From contig NZ_BAYE01000001.1 of assembly GCF_000685095.1 (NCBI RefSeq), positions 124,001 through 188,000 on the forward strand: a stretch of 64,000 nucleotides of DNA. The letters are read 5' to 3'. The stretch is from Paraburkholderia caledonica NBRC 102488. GTDB lineage: Bacteria; Pseudomonadota; Gammaproteobacteria; Burkholderiales; Burkholderiaceae. Each line of letters begins with the position of its first letter. The first letter of the stretch is position 1. This document shows, one piece after another, positions 52,122 through 62,305 of the stretch. A model generated the notes under the pieces. That model saw nothing but the letters and a program-made list of their open reading frames with translations, did no database searches and had not been told where the DNA came from. The position numbers were made by a program, and so were the translations under genes.

Positions 52122-54527
52122 TTACTTCGTCGACGTTTTTGCCAGCTGTTGCCAGGTCTCGATGATCGTGTCCGGGTTCAGCGAGATCGACTTGATGCCT
52201 TCGTCCGTCAGCCATTGAGCAAAGTCCGGATGATCCGAAGGACCCTGACCGCAGATACCGACGTACTTGTCGAGGCGCAGGCATGTTTCGATCGCGCGCT
52301 TGAGCATGAACTTGACCGCCGGGTCGCGCTCGTCGAAATCGACGGCCAGCAACTCCATGCCGGAGTCGCGGTCGAGGCCGAGCGTGAGTTGCGTCAGGTC
52401 GTTCGAGCCAATCGAGAAACCGTCGAAGAACTGAAGGAATTCCTCCGCCAGAATCGCGTTCGACGGTACTTCGCACATCATGATGAGACGCAAGCCATTC
52501 TCGCCGCGCTTCAGGCCGAACTTTTCGAGCAGCCCGACCACGCGCTCGGCCTGCTTGAGCGTACGCACGAACGGCACCATGATCTCGACGTTGTCGAGGC
52601 CCATCTCTTCACGCACCTTCTTCAGCGCGACGCATTCCATCTGGAACGCTTCGGCGAAGTCGTCAGCGATGTAGCGCGACGCGCCGCGGAAGCCCAGCAT
52701 CGGGTTCTCTTCGTCCGGCTCGTAACGCGAACCGCCGATCAGCTTCTTGTACTCGTTCGACTTGAAGTCCGACAGACGCACGATCACGGGCTTCGGATAG
52801 AACGCTGCAGCGATCGTCGCGATACCTTCGGTCAGCTTGTCGACGTAGAACGCGCGCGGCGATGCGTGACCGCGAGCGACGCTTTCCACGGCCTTCTTCA
52901 GGTCCTGATCGATGTTCGGATATTCGAGAATCGCCTTCGGGTGAACGCCGATGTTGTTGTTGATGATGAACTCGAGCCGCGCGAGACCCACGCCGGCATT
53001 CGGCAGTTGCGAGAAGTCGAAAGCCAGTTGCGGGTTGCCGACGTTCATCATGATCTTCACCGGAATTGGCGGCAGGTCGCCGCGCTGCACTTCGGTGATT
53101 TCGGTTTCGAGCAGACCGTCGTAGATCTTGCCTTCGTCGCCTTCAGCACACGAGACGGTGACGAGCGAGCCCTCCTTCAGCACGTCGGTCGCGTCGCCGC
53201 AGCCCACCACGGCCGGCACGCCCAGTTCGCGCGCGATGATCGCCGCGTGGCAGGTGCGCCCACCCCGGTTCGTAACGATCGCGGATGCGCGCTTCATCAC
53301 CGGCTCCCAGTTCGGGTCGGTCATGTCGGCGACCAGCACGTCGCCCGGCTGCACACGGTCCATTTCCGACGGATCGTGAATCACGCGCACCGGACCCGCG
53401 CCGATCTTCTGGCCGATCGCCCGGCCGGTGGCCAGCACGTTCGATTGTCCCTTCAGCTTGAAGCGCTGCTCCGCCTTGCCGGTCGCCTGGCTCTTCACCG
53501 TTTCGGGACGTGCCTGCAGGATAAAGATCTTGCCGTCGCGGCCGTCTTTGCCCCACTCGATGTCCATCGGACGCTCGTAATGCTTTTCGATGATGACCGC
53601 GTACTTGGCGAGCTCGATCACGTCTTCGTCGGTAATCGAGAAGCGGTTGCGCTGTTCGTGCGGCACGTCGACAGTCTTCACGCGGCCTTCTTCGCCGGCC
53701 TTCGTGAATTCCATCTTGATCAGCTTAGAGCCGATCGAACGGCGGATGATCGGATATTTGCCTTGCGCGAGCGTGGTCTTGTAGACGTAGAACTCGTCCG
53801 GATTTACCGCGCCTTGCACGACGGTTTCGCCCAGACCATAGCTCGACGTGATGAAGACCGCGTCTTTGAAGCCGGACTCGGTATCGAGCGTGAACATCAC
53901 GCCGGCCGCGCCGACGTCCGAGCGCACCATGCGCTGCACACCAGCCGACAACGCGACTTCAGCGTGCGTGAAGCCCTTGTGTACGCGATAGGAAATAGCG
54001 CGGTCGTTGTACAGCGACGCGAACACGTGCTTCATGCGATCGAGCACTTCTTCGATGCCGACCACGTTGAGGTAGCTTTCCTGCTGACCCGCGAACGATG
54101 CGTCCGGCAAGTCTTCCGCCGTTGCCGACGAACGCACGGCAAAGGAAAGCTCTTCAGGCGAGCTGTTTTGCAAGGTCTCGAAACCTGCGCGAATGTCAGC
54201 CTCGAGTTGCGGCTGCAACGGCGCTTCGACGATCCATTGACGGATCTCCTTGCCCGCTTCGGCGAGCGCCTTCACGTCGTCGACGTCGAGCGTCTCGAGA
54301 CGTTTGGCGATGCGTTCGGTCAGGTTGTTGTGATGCAGGAAGTCGCGGAAAGCCAGCGCCGTCGTGGCGAAACCGGTCGGCACGCGCACGCCTGCTTCAG
54401 CGAGCTGACTGATCATCTCGCCTAGCGACGCGTTCTTGCCGCCGACAATCTCCACATCGGTCATCCGCAACTGCTCGAACGGAACTACATATGCCCTATC
54501 CTTTGCGACGGTAACTGCGTTAGTCAT
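52122..54527 (-). CDS. ppsA: Phosphoenolpyruvate synthase
   Basis: An 801-residue enzyme making phosphoenolpyruvate from pyruvate and ATP for gluconeogenesis. It has the ATP-grasp domain ([36 protein letters not shown]), the phosphohistidine domain ([17 protein letters not shown], near residue 420) and the PEP-binding barrel ([30 protein letters not shown]). The ATG at 54527 ([14 protein letters not shown]) fits the family; the open frame runs 36 codons further. It diverges from ppsR, whose product regulates it. Confidence 0.96.
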   Translation of the reverse strand: MTNAVTVAKDRAYVVPFEQLRMTDVEIVGGKNASLGEMISQLAEAGVRVPTGFATTALAFRDFLHHNNLTERIAKRLETLDVDDVKALAEAGKEIRQWIVEAPLQPQLEADIRAGFETLQNSSPEELSFAVRSSATAEDLPDASFAGQQESYLNVVGIEEVLDRMKHVFASLYNDRAISYRVHKGFTHAEVALSAGVQRMVRSDVGAAGVMFTLDTESGFKDAVFITSSYGLGETVVQGAVNPDEFYVYKTTLAQGKYPIIRRSIGSKLIKMEFTKAGEEGRVKTVDVPHEQRNRFSITDEDVIELAKYAVIIEKHYERPMDIEWGKDGRDGKIFILQARPETVKSQATGKAEQRFKLKGQSNVLATGRAIGQKIGAGPVRVIHDPSEMDRVQPGDVLVADMTDPNWEPVMKRASAIVTNRGGRTCHAAIIARELGVPAVVGCGDATDVLKEGSLVTVSCAEGDEGKIYDGLLETEITEVQRGDLPPIPVKIMMNVGNPQLAFDFSQLPNAGVGLARLEFIINNNIGVHPKAILEYPNIDQDLKKAVESVARGHASPRAFYVDKLTEGIATIAAAFYPKPVIVRLSDFKSNEYKKLIGGSRYEPDEENPMLGFRGASRYIADDFAEAFQMECVALKKVREEMGLDNVEIMVPFVRTLKQAERVVGLLEKFGLKRGENGLRLIMMCEVPSNAILAEEFLQFFDGFSIGSNDLTQLTLGLDRDSGMELLAVDFDERDPAVKFMLKRAIETCLRLDKYVGICGQGPSDHPDFAQWLTDEGIKSISLNPDTIIETWQQLAKTSTK

Positions 54528-55102
54528 ACAAGCCCCTAAGTGTGAAAGAAATTCACGGCTGTGCAAGTGGGCTCGAACGCGAGACGCCCATTGGAAGCGT
54601 GACCTCGCGTCTTGCACAACCTGTTGGAGAAGCAATCGCTTACGGCGCTTGCGTACGGCGCCGATGCAATGCGCTTGTGCAGTGCATCACGCCGGCAACG
54701 AAGCCAACGAAGGCGACGAAGAGCGCGAATGCCCGGATTTAGCGATCGATGCGCCGCTTTCCGTGACGTTTGAGGTCCGATAGCGGGGCGTTGAACGACC
54801 GTTCGCGGCGAGTTAGGCGCCAATCGCCTGCAATTGCTTATCCAACAGGTTGCCGCTATTCTACCGTGCCGACTCTCGAAATGTGACTGTCGGACGAGAA
54901 TTGCGCCTCCAACCGCGCCCGGACCGCCTGCGCTGCTCTTTCAATACTCTTCGAAGAGTCTGCAGGTGCGTCCCGGCGCAGTAGCGGTGCCCACGGCGCG
55001 TTGTTTGACGCCGCTGCTTTGCGGTCAGCCACCGCGCAGCGAAATCAACGCAGCGATGTTCCATTCGAGCGCTTTTTGCCGCTCACGTTCCCTGCCCCAC
55101 TG
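54528..55102. other. Divergent promoter region of ppsA and ppsR
   Basis: About 575 bases with no convincing gene. It must contain both promoters. I see no clear operator, riboswitch or small gene; the frames crossing it look like shadows. Confidence 0.5.
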
Positions 55103-55918
55103 ATGCCGCCCACCGTATTCATCGTCTCCGACGGTACCGGGATCACTGCCGAAACCTTCGCGCATTCGATCCTCTCCCAGTTCGACCAGAAATTTCGCCT
55201 GGTTCGTGTGCCTTTCGTCGATTCGACGGAAAAGGCGTACGCCACGCTCGAAAAGATCAACGAAGCGATCCAGCAGGACGGCCGCCGTCCGATCGTGTTC
55301 ACGACGCTTGTAGACAGCGCCTCGAATCAGATCGTCAAGGGCTCGAATGCGCTCGTGCTGGACATGTTCCAGACGTTCGTCGAGCCGCTGGAACAGGAAC
55401 TGGAACTGAAGTCGAGCCACGCGATGGGGCGCGGCCACCAGAATGCAGACACCGAGGAATACAAGAACCGGATCGAGGCGATCAACTTCTCGCTTGCGCA
55501 CGACGACGGCCAGTCGAACCGCAATCTCGCCGATGCGGACGTGATACTGGTTGGCGTGTCGCGCAGCGGCAAAACGCCGACAAGCCTGTATCTGGCCATG
55601 CAGTACGGCGTGAAAGCGGCCAACTATCCGCTGATTCCGGAAGATTTCGAGCGAGGCAAATTGCCTACGCCGTTATTGGCGCATCGGCAGAAAATGTTTG
55701 GATTGTCGATCGATCCTCAGCGGTTATCGGAGATCCGTAACGAGCGCCGGCCGGGCAGCAAATACGCCGCGCCGGAGAATTGCCGTTACGAGATCAACGA
55801 AGCCGAGGCGATGATGCGTCGCGAAGGGATCAAGTGGCTGTCGTCCACGCACAAGTCGATCGAAGAGATCGCGACCACGATCCTGCAGGAGATCAAGCTG
55901 GATCGTCCGTCTTATTGA
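55103..55918 (+). CDS. ppsR: PEP synthase regulatory kinase/pyrophosphorylase
   Basis: A 271-residue DUF299-family protein that phosphorylates a threonine of PEP synthase using ADP and removes it with phosphate. The start [20 protein letters not shown] and the P-loop GVSRSGKT (151-158) are diagnostic. The ATG at 55103 was chosen; the open frame continues 34 codons upstream without support. It diverges from its target ppsA, and its last seven bases overlap the converging methyltransferase gene. Confidence 0.95.
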   Translation: MPPTVFIVSDGTGITAETFAHSILSQFDQKFRLVRVPFVDSTEKAYATLEKINEAIQQDGRRPIVFTTLVDSASNQIVKGSNALVLDMFQTFVEPLEQELELKSSHAMGRGHQNADTEEYKNRIEAINFSLAHDDGQSNRNLADADVILVGVSRSGKTPTSLYLAMQYGVKAANYPLIPEDFERGKLPTPLLAHRQKMFGLSIDPQRLSEIRNERRPGSKYAAPENCRYEINEAEAMMRREGIKWLSSTHKSIEEIATTILQEIKLDRPSY

Positions 55919-56739
55919 GCACGGAAACGCGCAGACGAACGCGCATCGCTGTGCATGTTCGCGGCGCGCTGTTGTCTGCATTGCTCGAAGACGCATACAG
56001 CGGCCGCGGCCGCGACATTGAGCGACTCCATGCCGCCGGGCTGCGGAATCGTCACCCGCAATGAGACGGCCTCACGCCAAATTTGCGATACGCCGGCTCC
56101 TTCGTTGCCGAAGACCCACGCAAGTTGTCCGCTCAGGTCACAGTCGTAGATCGCCGCCGCGCCGTGCGAGTCGGTGATCACGACAGGCACCGCGAGGCGA
56201 TCTATCAACGTCTGGGCTTCGACGTCTTCGTGAATCCGCAGCACGAAGTGTGCGCCCATGCCGGAGCGCAACACCTTGGATGACCACGCGTAGGCGGTAC
56301 CCGGCGCACAGAACACGTGCTGGATACCCGCCGCGGCTGCGCTGCGCAAGATCGAGCCGACGTTGCCTGCGTCCTGCACGCCGTCGAGCACGACGCATGT
56401 CTGCGCGACCGTCTCCGGCAGGGGCATGGCGAGCTTTTCCACGAGCAGCAGAATCCCGACGCCGTGCACAACATTCGACAATTGTCCGAACAGCGCGTCC
56501 GGCAACGTGACGATGCGCTGTTCGTCGATGCGCGAAACGATCGCCTGAGCTTCGTCGTGACGCAGTGCGCCGTCGGTGACGACGCACATTTCCGGCTGTC
56601 CGGCCACATCGAGATAAGCGCTCGAGAGATGGAAACCTTCCAGCAGCGCATGGCCGCTTCGGCGCTGTTGATGCGTCGAACCGGCGAGCGCCTTCAGGCG
56701 TTTATAGAGCGGATTGTCCCGCGAGGTGATGGCTTTCAC
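55912..56739 (-). CDS. SpoU/TrmH-family RNA 2'-O-methyltransferase
   Basis: A 275-residue SPOUT methyltransferase: an N-terminal substrate-binding part ([16 protein letters not shown]) and a C-terminal knotted domain with [31 protein letters not shown] and [16 protein letters not shown]. It adds a 2'-O-methyl group to rRNA or tRNA; RlmB-like 23S rRNA action is the usual guess. It is 112 bases after rnhB, in the lipid A gene line, as in other Burkholderiales. Confidence 0.9.
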   Translation of the reverse strand: MKAITSRDNPLYKRLKALAGSTHQQRRSGHALLEGFHLSSAYLDVAGQPEMCVVTDGALRHDEAQAIVSRIDEQRIVTLPDALFGQLSNVVHGVGILLLVEKLAMPLPETVAQTCVVLDGVQDAGNVGSILRSAAAAGIQHVFCAPGTAYAWSSKVLRSGMGAHFVLRIHEDVEAQTLIDRLAVPVVITDSHGAAAIYDCDLSGQLAWVFGNEGAGVSQIWREAVSLRVTIPQPGGMESLNVAAAAAVCVFEQCRQQRAANMHSDARSSARFRAQ

Positions 56740-56851
56740 AGGCAGCGAAGACGGTGAGGGTAAGGAAAAAGGTTAGCGGGGGCAAAGCATTACGCTGGAT
56801 GCAATCCCGCACCGGATGTGGATCGAGCCGCCCGCCAAATCCGCGCGATAT

Positions 56852-57685
56852 TCACGCGCCGCTGTGTTCGCCGAACGCGTCGCGGTCGAGCATTGCGTCG
56901 TCCAGCATGCCGTTCGCCAGCATATCCGGCACGACGATGACTTCGCCCGCGGGCAGCGGCACGCCAGTGCCGAATCGCAAATGCGCCTCGCGCACGGGCG
57001 CGAACGAGCGCCGGTGATGTTCGCAGGGACCGTGCTCCCGCAACGCCGCGAGGTGTTGCGGCGTGCCGTAGCCCGCATGCGCATTGAAGCCGTACAGGGG
57101 ATACGTCTGGTGCAATTCCAGCAGCATCCGGTCACGCGTAACCTTGGCAAGAATCGACGCCGCCGAAATGCTTTTCACGAGCGCGTCGCCACCAATCACG
57201 GCTTCGCTACGTACGCTCAATGTGGGGCAGCGATTACCGTCGATCTTGACCAGCGTGGGCGTGACGGACAGCCCTTCCACCGCGCGCTTCATCGCCAGCA
57301 TGGTTGCATGGAGGATGTTTAGCGAATCGATTTCTTCGACGGTTGCCGATGCAATGCAGTATGCAAGCGCGCGGTCGACGATCTTGTCGTACAGCTCGTC
57401 ACGCTTTTTGGCGCTCAGCGCTTTGGAATCGTCGAGGCCGCGAATCATCGGCTTCGACGGATCGAAAATCACCGCCGCAGCCACGACCGGACCGGCCAGC
57501 GGTCCGCGCCCTGCTTCGTCGACGCCGCAAACAATGTCGTCGGGCGTCTCGAAGTTCAAGCCGACCTGCCTCCCGGCCGATCCCGCCGCGCCTGCGACGG
57601 CCGCGGTCTTGCGGCGTGGCGCGGGTGCGTCGGTGCGTCCGCTGGTGCGTCCGCTGGTGCGTCCGCTGGTACGTCCGTTCGTCAC
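56852..57685 (-). CDS. rnhB: Ribonuclease HII
   Basis: A 277-residue RNase HII that removes ribonucleotides from DNA-RNA hybrids. The catalytic segment is [14 protein letters not shown] with D56-E57, followed by [16 protein letters not shown] and the later HAGYGTPQH. Compared with the usual 200-215 residues it carries about 45 extra N-terminal residues containing four GRT(S/D) repeats coded by 12-base tandem DNA units. The start is a GTG at 57685 whose bases overlap the lpxB stop (GTGA), so the two are coupled. Confidence 0.94.
   Translation of the reverse strand: MTNGRTSGRTSGRTSGRTDAPAPRRKTAAVAGAAGSAGRQVGLNFETPDDIVCGVDEAGRGPLAGPVVAAAVIFDPSKPMIRGLDDSKALSAKKRDELYDKIVDRALAYCIASATVEEIDSLNILHATMLAMKRAVEGLSVTPTLVKIDGNRCPTLSVRSEAVIGGDALVKSISAASILAKVTRDRMLLELHQTYPLYGFNAHAGYGTPQHLAALREHGPCEHHRRSFAPVREAHLRFGTGVPLPAGEVIVVPDMLANGMLDDAMLDRDAFGEHSGA
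57632..57679. repeat. 12-base tandem repeat inside rnhB start region
   Basis: Four copies of the 12-base unit GGTGCGTCCGCT (the last with two changes) follow one another and encode GRTS repeats at the RNase HII N-terminus. Because the unit is a multiple of three, copy-number change would keep the frame. Confidence 0.85.
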
Positions 57686-58851
57686 GGCCGCGCCTTGCGT
57701 TTTTCGACAACGCTCGCGACGACTTCCGCCGCACGCTGCGCAGTGTTCTGCTTCAGCACGTGGTGCATCTCCGTAAAGATTTCCGTCAGCGTGCGCCGGT
57801 TGGCTTCATCGCGCAACTGTTTCAGCGTGGCTTCGGCCAGCGCCTGCGGTGTCGCGAAATGCTGGAGAATTTCCGGTACCACGAAGCGCCCCGCCAGAAT
57901 GTTCGGCAAACCGACATACGGCAGATAGCCCTGCCGGCGCATGATCTGGCCGGTCAGCCAAGGCACCTTGTACGAGATGACCATCGGCTTTTTCAGCAGC
58001 GCCGCCTCGAGCGTGACGGTGCCGCTTTTCACGAGGATCGCGTCGGCGGCCGTCATGGCGAGTTGCGACTGGCCGTCGGTGATGGTCAGCGCGAGGCCGG
58101 GGTGCGAGTCGACCAGCGGGCGCAGCATCTCTCGCAGCGCGGGCGTCGCCGCCGGCATCACGAAGCGAAGACCGGGCTCCTGATGCTGCATCATTTCCAT
58201 CGCCGCGAAGAACGTCGGCCCGATCAGGTCGATCTCCGAGCGGCGGCTACCCGGCAGCACCGCGATGACAGGACCGCTTTCCGCGATACCGAGCGTCCGG
58301 CGCGCGCCGAGCGTGTCGGGTTCGAGCGGAATTTCGTCGGCAAGCGGATGACCCACGTATGAAGCCGCGACGCCCGCTTTTTCAAGCAGCGCTGTTTCGA
58401 ACGGGAACACGCACAGCATATGGTCGACGGCCTTCGCGATCTTTTTGATGCGCCCGCCGCGCCACGCCCAGATCGACGGGCACACGAAGTGAATCGTCGG
58501 AATGCCCGCCTCGCGCAACGGATGCTCGAGCCCGAAGTTGAAGTCAGGCGCGTCGACGCCCACGAACACCGCGGGCGGCTCGGCCAGCAGTTGGCGCTTC
58601 AGGTCGTTGCGAACACGCAGGATTTCGGGAATGTGCCGCAGCGCTTCGACATAGCCGCGCACGGACAGCTTTTCCATTGGCCAGTGCGCGTCGAAACCGG
58701 TGGCGATCATGCGCGGGCCGCCGATTCCGTAATAGTGCGTGGCGGCGGGCAGGCGGCTCGCGAGGCCGTTCAGCAGCGACGACGCCAGCAGGTCGCCGGA
58801 CGGCTCGCCGGCCACCATCGCGATGCGTAGCGGACTGGGTTGCAATGCCAT
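57682..58851 (-). CDS. lpxB: Lipid-A-disaccharide synthase
   Basis: A 389-residue glycosyltransferase joining UDP-2,3-diacylglucosamine and lipid X to form the lipid A disaccharide, on the inner membrane surface. The motifs [47 protein letters not shown] and LPGSRRSEI are diagnostic. It starts three bases after lpxA ends and overlaps rnhB at its end. It belongs to the skp-lpxD-fabZ-lpxA-lpxB line. Confidence 0.96.
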   Translation of the reverse strand: MALQPSPLRIAMVAGEPSGDLLASSLLNGLASRLPAATHYYGIGGPRMIATGFDAHWPMEKLSVRGYVEALRHIPEILRVRNDLKRQLLAEPPAVFVGVDAPDFNFGLEHPLREAGIPTIHFVCPSIWAWRGGRIKKIAKAVDHMLCVFPFETALLEKAGVAASYVGHPLADEIPLEPDTLGARRTLGIAESGPVIAVLPGSRRSEIDLIGPTFFAAMEMMQHQEPGLRFVMPAATPALREMLRPLVDSHPGLALTITDGQSQLAMTAADAILVKSGTVTLEAALLKKPMVISYKVPWLTGQIMRRQGYLPYVGLPNILAGRFVVPEILQHFATPQALAEATLKQLRDEANRRTLTEIFTEMHHVLKQNTAQRAAEVVASVVEKRKARP

Positions 58852-58854
58852 CGC

Positions 58855-59643
58855 TTAGCGGATGATGCCGCGCTGCGACGCTTCGACAAATGCCAGCAGC
58901 GTTCGCACCGGCTCATCGCCGTCGCCGCCGGCCGACGCCAGTTCACGCAACTGCACTTTCGCTTCTTCGAGCGACAGGCTGTTCTTGTACAGCAGGCGGT
59001 ACGCGGAGCGCAGCGCCGAAATTGCGTCCGGCGAGAAACCGCGGCGACGCAGACCTTCGACGTTGATGCCGTGCGGCTCGGCCTTGTTGCCGGCCGCGAT
59101 CACGAACGGCGGAATGTCCTGCACGAGCGCGGAAGCGCCGCCCAACATGGAATGAGCGCCGATGCGCACGAACTGATGCACGCCCGACATGCCCCCGACG
59201 ATCGCATGGTCGCCGATCGTCACGTGGCCCGCCATTTGTGCGTTGCTCGACAGAATCACGTTGTTGCCGACGTGGCAGTCGTGCCCGATGTGCACGTACG
59301 CCATGATCCAGTTGTCGTCGCCGAGCGTAGTCACGCCCGCGTCCTGCACCGTGCCGGTGTGGATCGTGGTGAACTCGCGGATCGTGTTGCGGTTGCCGAT
59401 TTCGAGCCGGGTGGGCTCGTCTTTGTACTTCATGTCCTGCGGACGGCCGCCGACCGATGCGTAGTGGCCGATCCGGTTGTCTTCGCCGATCGTGGTGTGG
59501 CCTTCGACCACGCTATGCGAACCGACGGTGGTCCGGGCGCCGATCGTCACATGGGCGCCGATCACCGCATACGGTCCGACTTCGACGGATTCGTCGAGTT
59601 GAGCGCCCGGTTCGACGATCGCAGTGGGATGAATCCTGCTCAT
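58855..59643 (-). CDS. lpxA: UDP-N-acetylglucosamine acyltransferase
   Basis: A 262-residue left-handed beta-helix enzyme that starts lipid A synthesis by adding a hydroxyacyl chain from ACP to UDP-GlcNAc. Hexapeptide repeats run through the first two thirds ([26 protein letters not shown]) with the active-site region [12 protein letters not shown], then a helical C-terminus ([20 protein letters not shown]). The ATG at 59643 was chosen against a 28-codon longer frame. Confidence 0.96.
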   Translation of the reverse strand: MSRIHPTAIVEPGAQLDESVEVGPYAVIGAHVTIGARTTVGSHSVVEGHTTIGEDNRIGHYASVGGRPQDMKYKDEPTRLEIGNRNTIREFTTIHTGTVQDAGVTTLGDDNWIMAYVHIGHDCHVGNNVILSSNAQMAGHVTIGDHAIVGGMSGVHQFVRIGAHSMLGGASALVQDIPPFVIAAGNKAEPHGINVEGLRRRGFSPDAISALRSAYRLLYKNSLSLEEAKVQLRELASAGGDGDEPVRTLLAFVEASQRGIIR

Positions 59644-59731
59644 GCGTCCTCGCTTCTGATTCTGTTGCGTTGTCTGGATGGGCTGGGTCGCGCCGGCTGC
59701 GTCATGAGGCGCCGGGTGCCCGAACATTGAC

Positions 59732-60196
59732 TCAGGCGTCCTTGTCGGTGTGACGCACCGCGCACATCAGGTCTGCTTCCGCCGCCACCGCGCCGTCCAC
59801 TTCGGCACGCGCCTTGAACTTCCAGATGCCGCGCATATGCCGCTCGAACGTGCAGTTCAGGATGAGCTGATCGCCAGGCTCCACTACGCGCTTGAAGCGC
59901 GCGTTGTCGATACCGACGAACAGGTACAGCGTGTTCGACGGGTCGCTTGGCTCTTCCGAGAACGTGAGGAGCGCCGCCGTTTGTGCGAGCGCTTCGAGGA
60001 TCAGCACGCCAGGCATGACGGGACGCGTCGGGAAGTGCCCCTGGAAATACGGCTCATTGATCGACACGTTCTTCAACGCTTTGATGCTCTTGTGCGGCTC
60101 GAGTTCGAGCACCCGGTCGACCAGCAGGATCGGGTAACGATGTGGCAGCAGCGTGAGAATCTTATGAATGTCGAGATTGATTTTTTCGGTGCTCAT
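59732..60196 (-). CDS. fabZ: 3-hydroxyacyl-ACP dehydratase FabZ
   Basis: A 154-residue hot-dog-fold dehydratase of fatty acid elongation, with catalytic H54 ([11 protein letters not shown]) and E68 (ILEALAQ). The N-terminal [13 protein letters not shown] is typical. The ATG at 60196 ([14 protein letters not shown]) fits the family; the longer open frame is unsupported. It sits 88 bases before lpxA and 183 bases after lpxD, sharing their hydroxyacyl-ACP substrate pool. Confidence 0.96.
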   Translation of the reverse strand: MSTEKINLDIHKILTLLPHRYPILLVDRVLELEPHKSIKALKNVSINEPYFQGHFPTRPVMPGVLILEALAQTAALLTFSEEPSDPSNTLYLFVGIDNARFKRVVEPGDQLILNCTFERHMRGIWKFKARAEVDGAVAAEADLMCAVRHTDKDA

Positions 60197-60379
60197 GGTG
60201 TTTCTGCTCACGCATTGACTGCGCGATGATGACTGCGGATGCTGGTGCAGGTGGGTTGGTAACGCGTGCTGCCGGCGCTCGCCGTGACCTGATTGCCGTG
60301 CCACCGGGTCACGGCAACCGTCTTCGCTTCCTGATATTCGCCCGCCATTTTACGCGGTACTGGCGGGCCGCCCGGAAAT

Positions 60380-61516
60380 CTAGCTTTTGTCGCTCTGTGA
60401 ATTGACCGTCGCGCCCGATGCCAAAGATGCTGGCGTGTTGGCCGGCTTCGCGTCCGGCCGGTCAGCCGAGGCAGTTTCCAGCGCCTTGATACGGTCGCGG
60501 AGCTTGTCGATATTGCGCAGCAAAGCCGCACTTTTGTTCCAGTCAGCGTGGTTCACGGCCGGGAATGCGCTCGTGTACATGCCGGGCTTGAGCAGCGACT
60601 TCGACACGCCGGACTTTGCAGTGACGATGACATAATCGGCGAGCGTCACGTGCCCGGCAATCCCGACCGCGCCGCCGATCATGCAATGACGGCCGATCGT
60701 GGTGCTGCCCGCAATTCCCGCGCAACCGGCGATTACCGTGTAGGCGCCGACCTTGCAGTTGTGGCCGATCTGCACGAGGTTGTCGATCTTCACGCACTCT
60801 TCAATGATCGTATCGGCCATTGCGCCACGATCGATCGTGGTGTTCGCGCCGATTTCGACATCCGCTGCAATCGATACGCCGCCAACTTGCGGAATTTTCA
60901 CCCAGCTACCGGTACGCGCTTCGCCCTCGCCGACGAAATCGGGCGCGAATCCGAACCCGTCGGAGCCGATCACCGCGCCCGCGTGCACGATCACGCGCTC
61001 GGCGAGCTTGCAGCCGTGATACACGGCCACATTCGGATACAGATGCGAACCTGCGCCGATGCGCGTACCGCGGCCAATGACGACATTCGCGTCGAGCCGC
61101 ACGTTTTCGCCGATGACGGCGCCGGCTTCGACCGTAACGTGCGGTCCGATCACCGCGCTCGCGGCGATCTGCGCAGACGGGTCGATCGTCGCGCTCGGAT
61201 GAATACCGGGCGCGACTTTTGGCGTAGCGAGGTCGATGAAGGTTTGCGCGACGCGCGCGAAGTAAGCGTAAGGATTCGGCGTGACGATGAAGTTACGGGC
61301 GCTGCGGGACGTGAGCTTCGCCAGGTCGTCGGCATTGATCAGCACGGCGCCAGCCTGGGTCGTTTCCACTTGCGACAGGTACTTGGGGTTGGCGAGGAAC
61401 GCCAGCTGGTCCGGACCTGCCTGGTCGAGCGGCGCAAGGCTGCCGACGCGCTGCGAACCGTCTCCTACTACTTCACCGCCGAACCGCTGGACGATGTCCT
61501 CGAGCGTAAATGCCAT
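60380..61516 (-). CDS. lpxD: UDP-3-O-acylglucosamine N-acyltransferase
   Basis: A 378-residue left-handed beta-helix acyltransferase, third step of lipid A synthesis. It has an N-terminal uridine-binding domain ([20 protein letters not shown]), hexapeptide repeats (about 100-310, including [10 protein letters not shown] with the likely catalytic histidine), and a C-terminal helix followed by a hydrophilic tail. The tail makes it slightly longer than E. coli LpxD (341). It lies between skp and fabZ. Confidence 0.95.
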   Translation of the reverse strand: MAFTLEDIVQRFGGEVVGDGSQRVGSLAPLDQAGPDQLAFLANPKYLSQVETTQAGAVLINADDLAKLTSRSARNFIVTPNPYAYFARVAQTFIDLATPKVAPGIHPSATIDPSAQIAASAVIGPHVTVEAGAVIGENVRLDANVVIGRGTRIGAGSHLYPNVAVYHGCKLAERVIVHAGAVIGSDGFGFAPDFVGEGEARTGSWVKIPQVGGVSIAADVEIGANTTIDRGAMADTIIEECVKIDNLVQIGHNCKVGAYTVIAGCAGIAGSTTIGRHCMIGGAVGIAGHVTLADYVIVTAKSGVSKSLLKPGMYTSAFPAVNHADWNKSAALLRNIDKLRDRIKALETASADRPDAKPANTPASLASGATVNSQSDKS

Positions 61517-61736
61517 GCCTGTCCTGTCTCCTGCTGTTCAGTGCGTCTTGTCTGAGTCGCCGGTGAGAGCCCCGCCCCGGCTCGCCTTTCGCTGTTCAAG
61601 CGCGGCGGCGTACTTCGGTTAGCGTAAAGCTGATCTGCAGCTCACCAGACGGCGCGCGTCGTGCGCGGCGTTTGCATTCAACGCCCCGGCCGAGGCCGCC
61701 CTTCAACCGCTGTTTGCAACGCTCCGGCCTGTGCTC

Positions 61737-62246
61737 TCAGTTGCCCGAGGCCGCGAGAGCCTTAAGCACCTGATCCGTGATGTCGATGCGCGGGCTCACA
61801 TACACCGCTTCCTGAACGATCAGGTCGTAATGCTGCGCCTCGGCGATCTGCTTGATCACCTTGTTCGCGCGGTCCAGCACCGCCGCCAGTTCCTCATTGC
61901 GGCGCTGGTTCAGGTCCTCGCGAAACTCGCGTTGCTTGCGCTGAAAGTCCGTGTCGAGTTGTGACAGATCGCGCTGCTTTTGCGCGCGATCCGCCGACGA
62001 CATCGACGCACCGCTCTTGTCGAGCGAATCGGACATCGACTTCAGCTTCTGGGCCATGTCCGCGAGATCCTTGTCGCGCTTCGCGAACTCGGCCTCGAGC
62101 TTGACCTGGGCCGCCTTTGCCGCAGCCGATTCCCGCAGAATCCGGTCCGAATTCACCGCGGCAATCCTGGCTTCCTGCGCGTGCGCTACGCCGACGCCCA
62201 GCGTCATTACCAGCGCCAGCGCGCAAGCCACACGTTTCGAAAACAT
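61737..62246 (-). CDS. skp: Periplasmic chaperone Skp/OmpH
   Basis: A 169-residue periplasmic chaperone that carries unfolded outer-membrane proteins to the BAM complex. The signal peptide runs MFSKRVACALALVMTLGVG to about 23 (AHA-QE). The mature part is mostly long charged helices, as in the tentacles of Skp. The ATG at 62246 begins the signal sequence; the longer frame is unsupported. It sits 59 bases after bamA. Confidence 0.93.
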   Translation of the reverse strand: MFSKRVACALALVMTLGVGVAHAQEARIAAVNSDRILRESAAAKAAQVKLEAEFAKRDKDLADMAQKLKSMSDSLDKSGASMSSADRAQKQRDLSQLDTDFQRKQREFREDLNQRRNEELAAVLDRANKVIKQIAEAQHYDLIVQEAVYVSPRIDITDQVLKALAASGN

Positions 62247-62305
62247 ACCGGTTAGCAAAGTGATCCTCTCGATACTGTTGTTTGGCGAGCTGTCCGCAAC
62301 GCGGA

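Noticed and set aside
51465..54425. Plus-strand frame of 986 codons
   Set aside because: Antisense to ppsA and nfeD with Arg/His/Asp-rich composition; a shadow despite its length.
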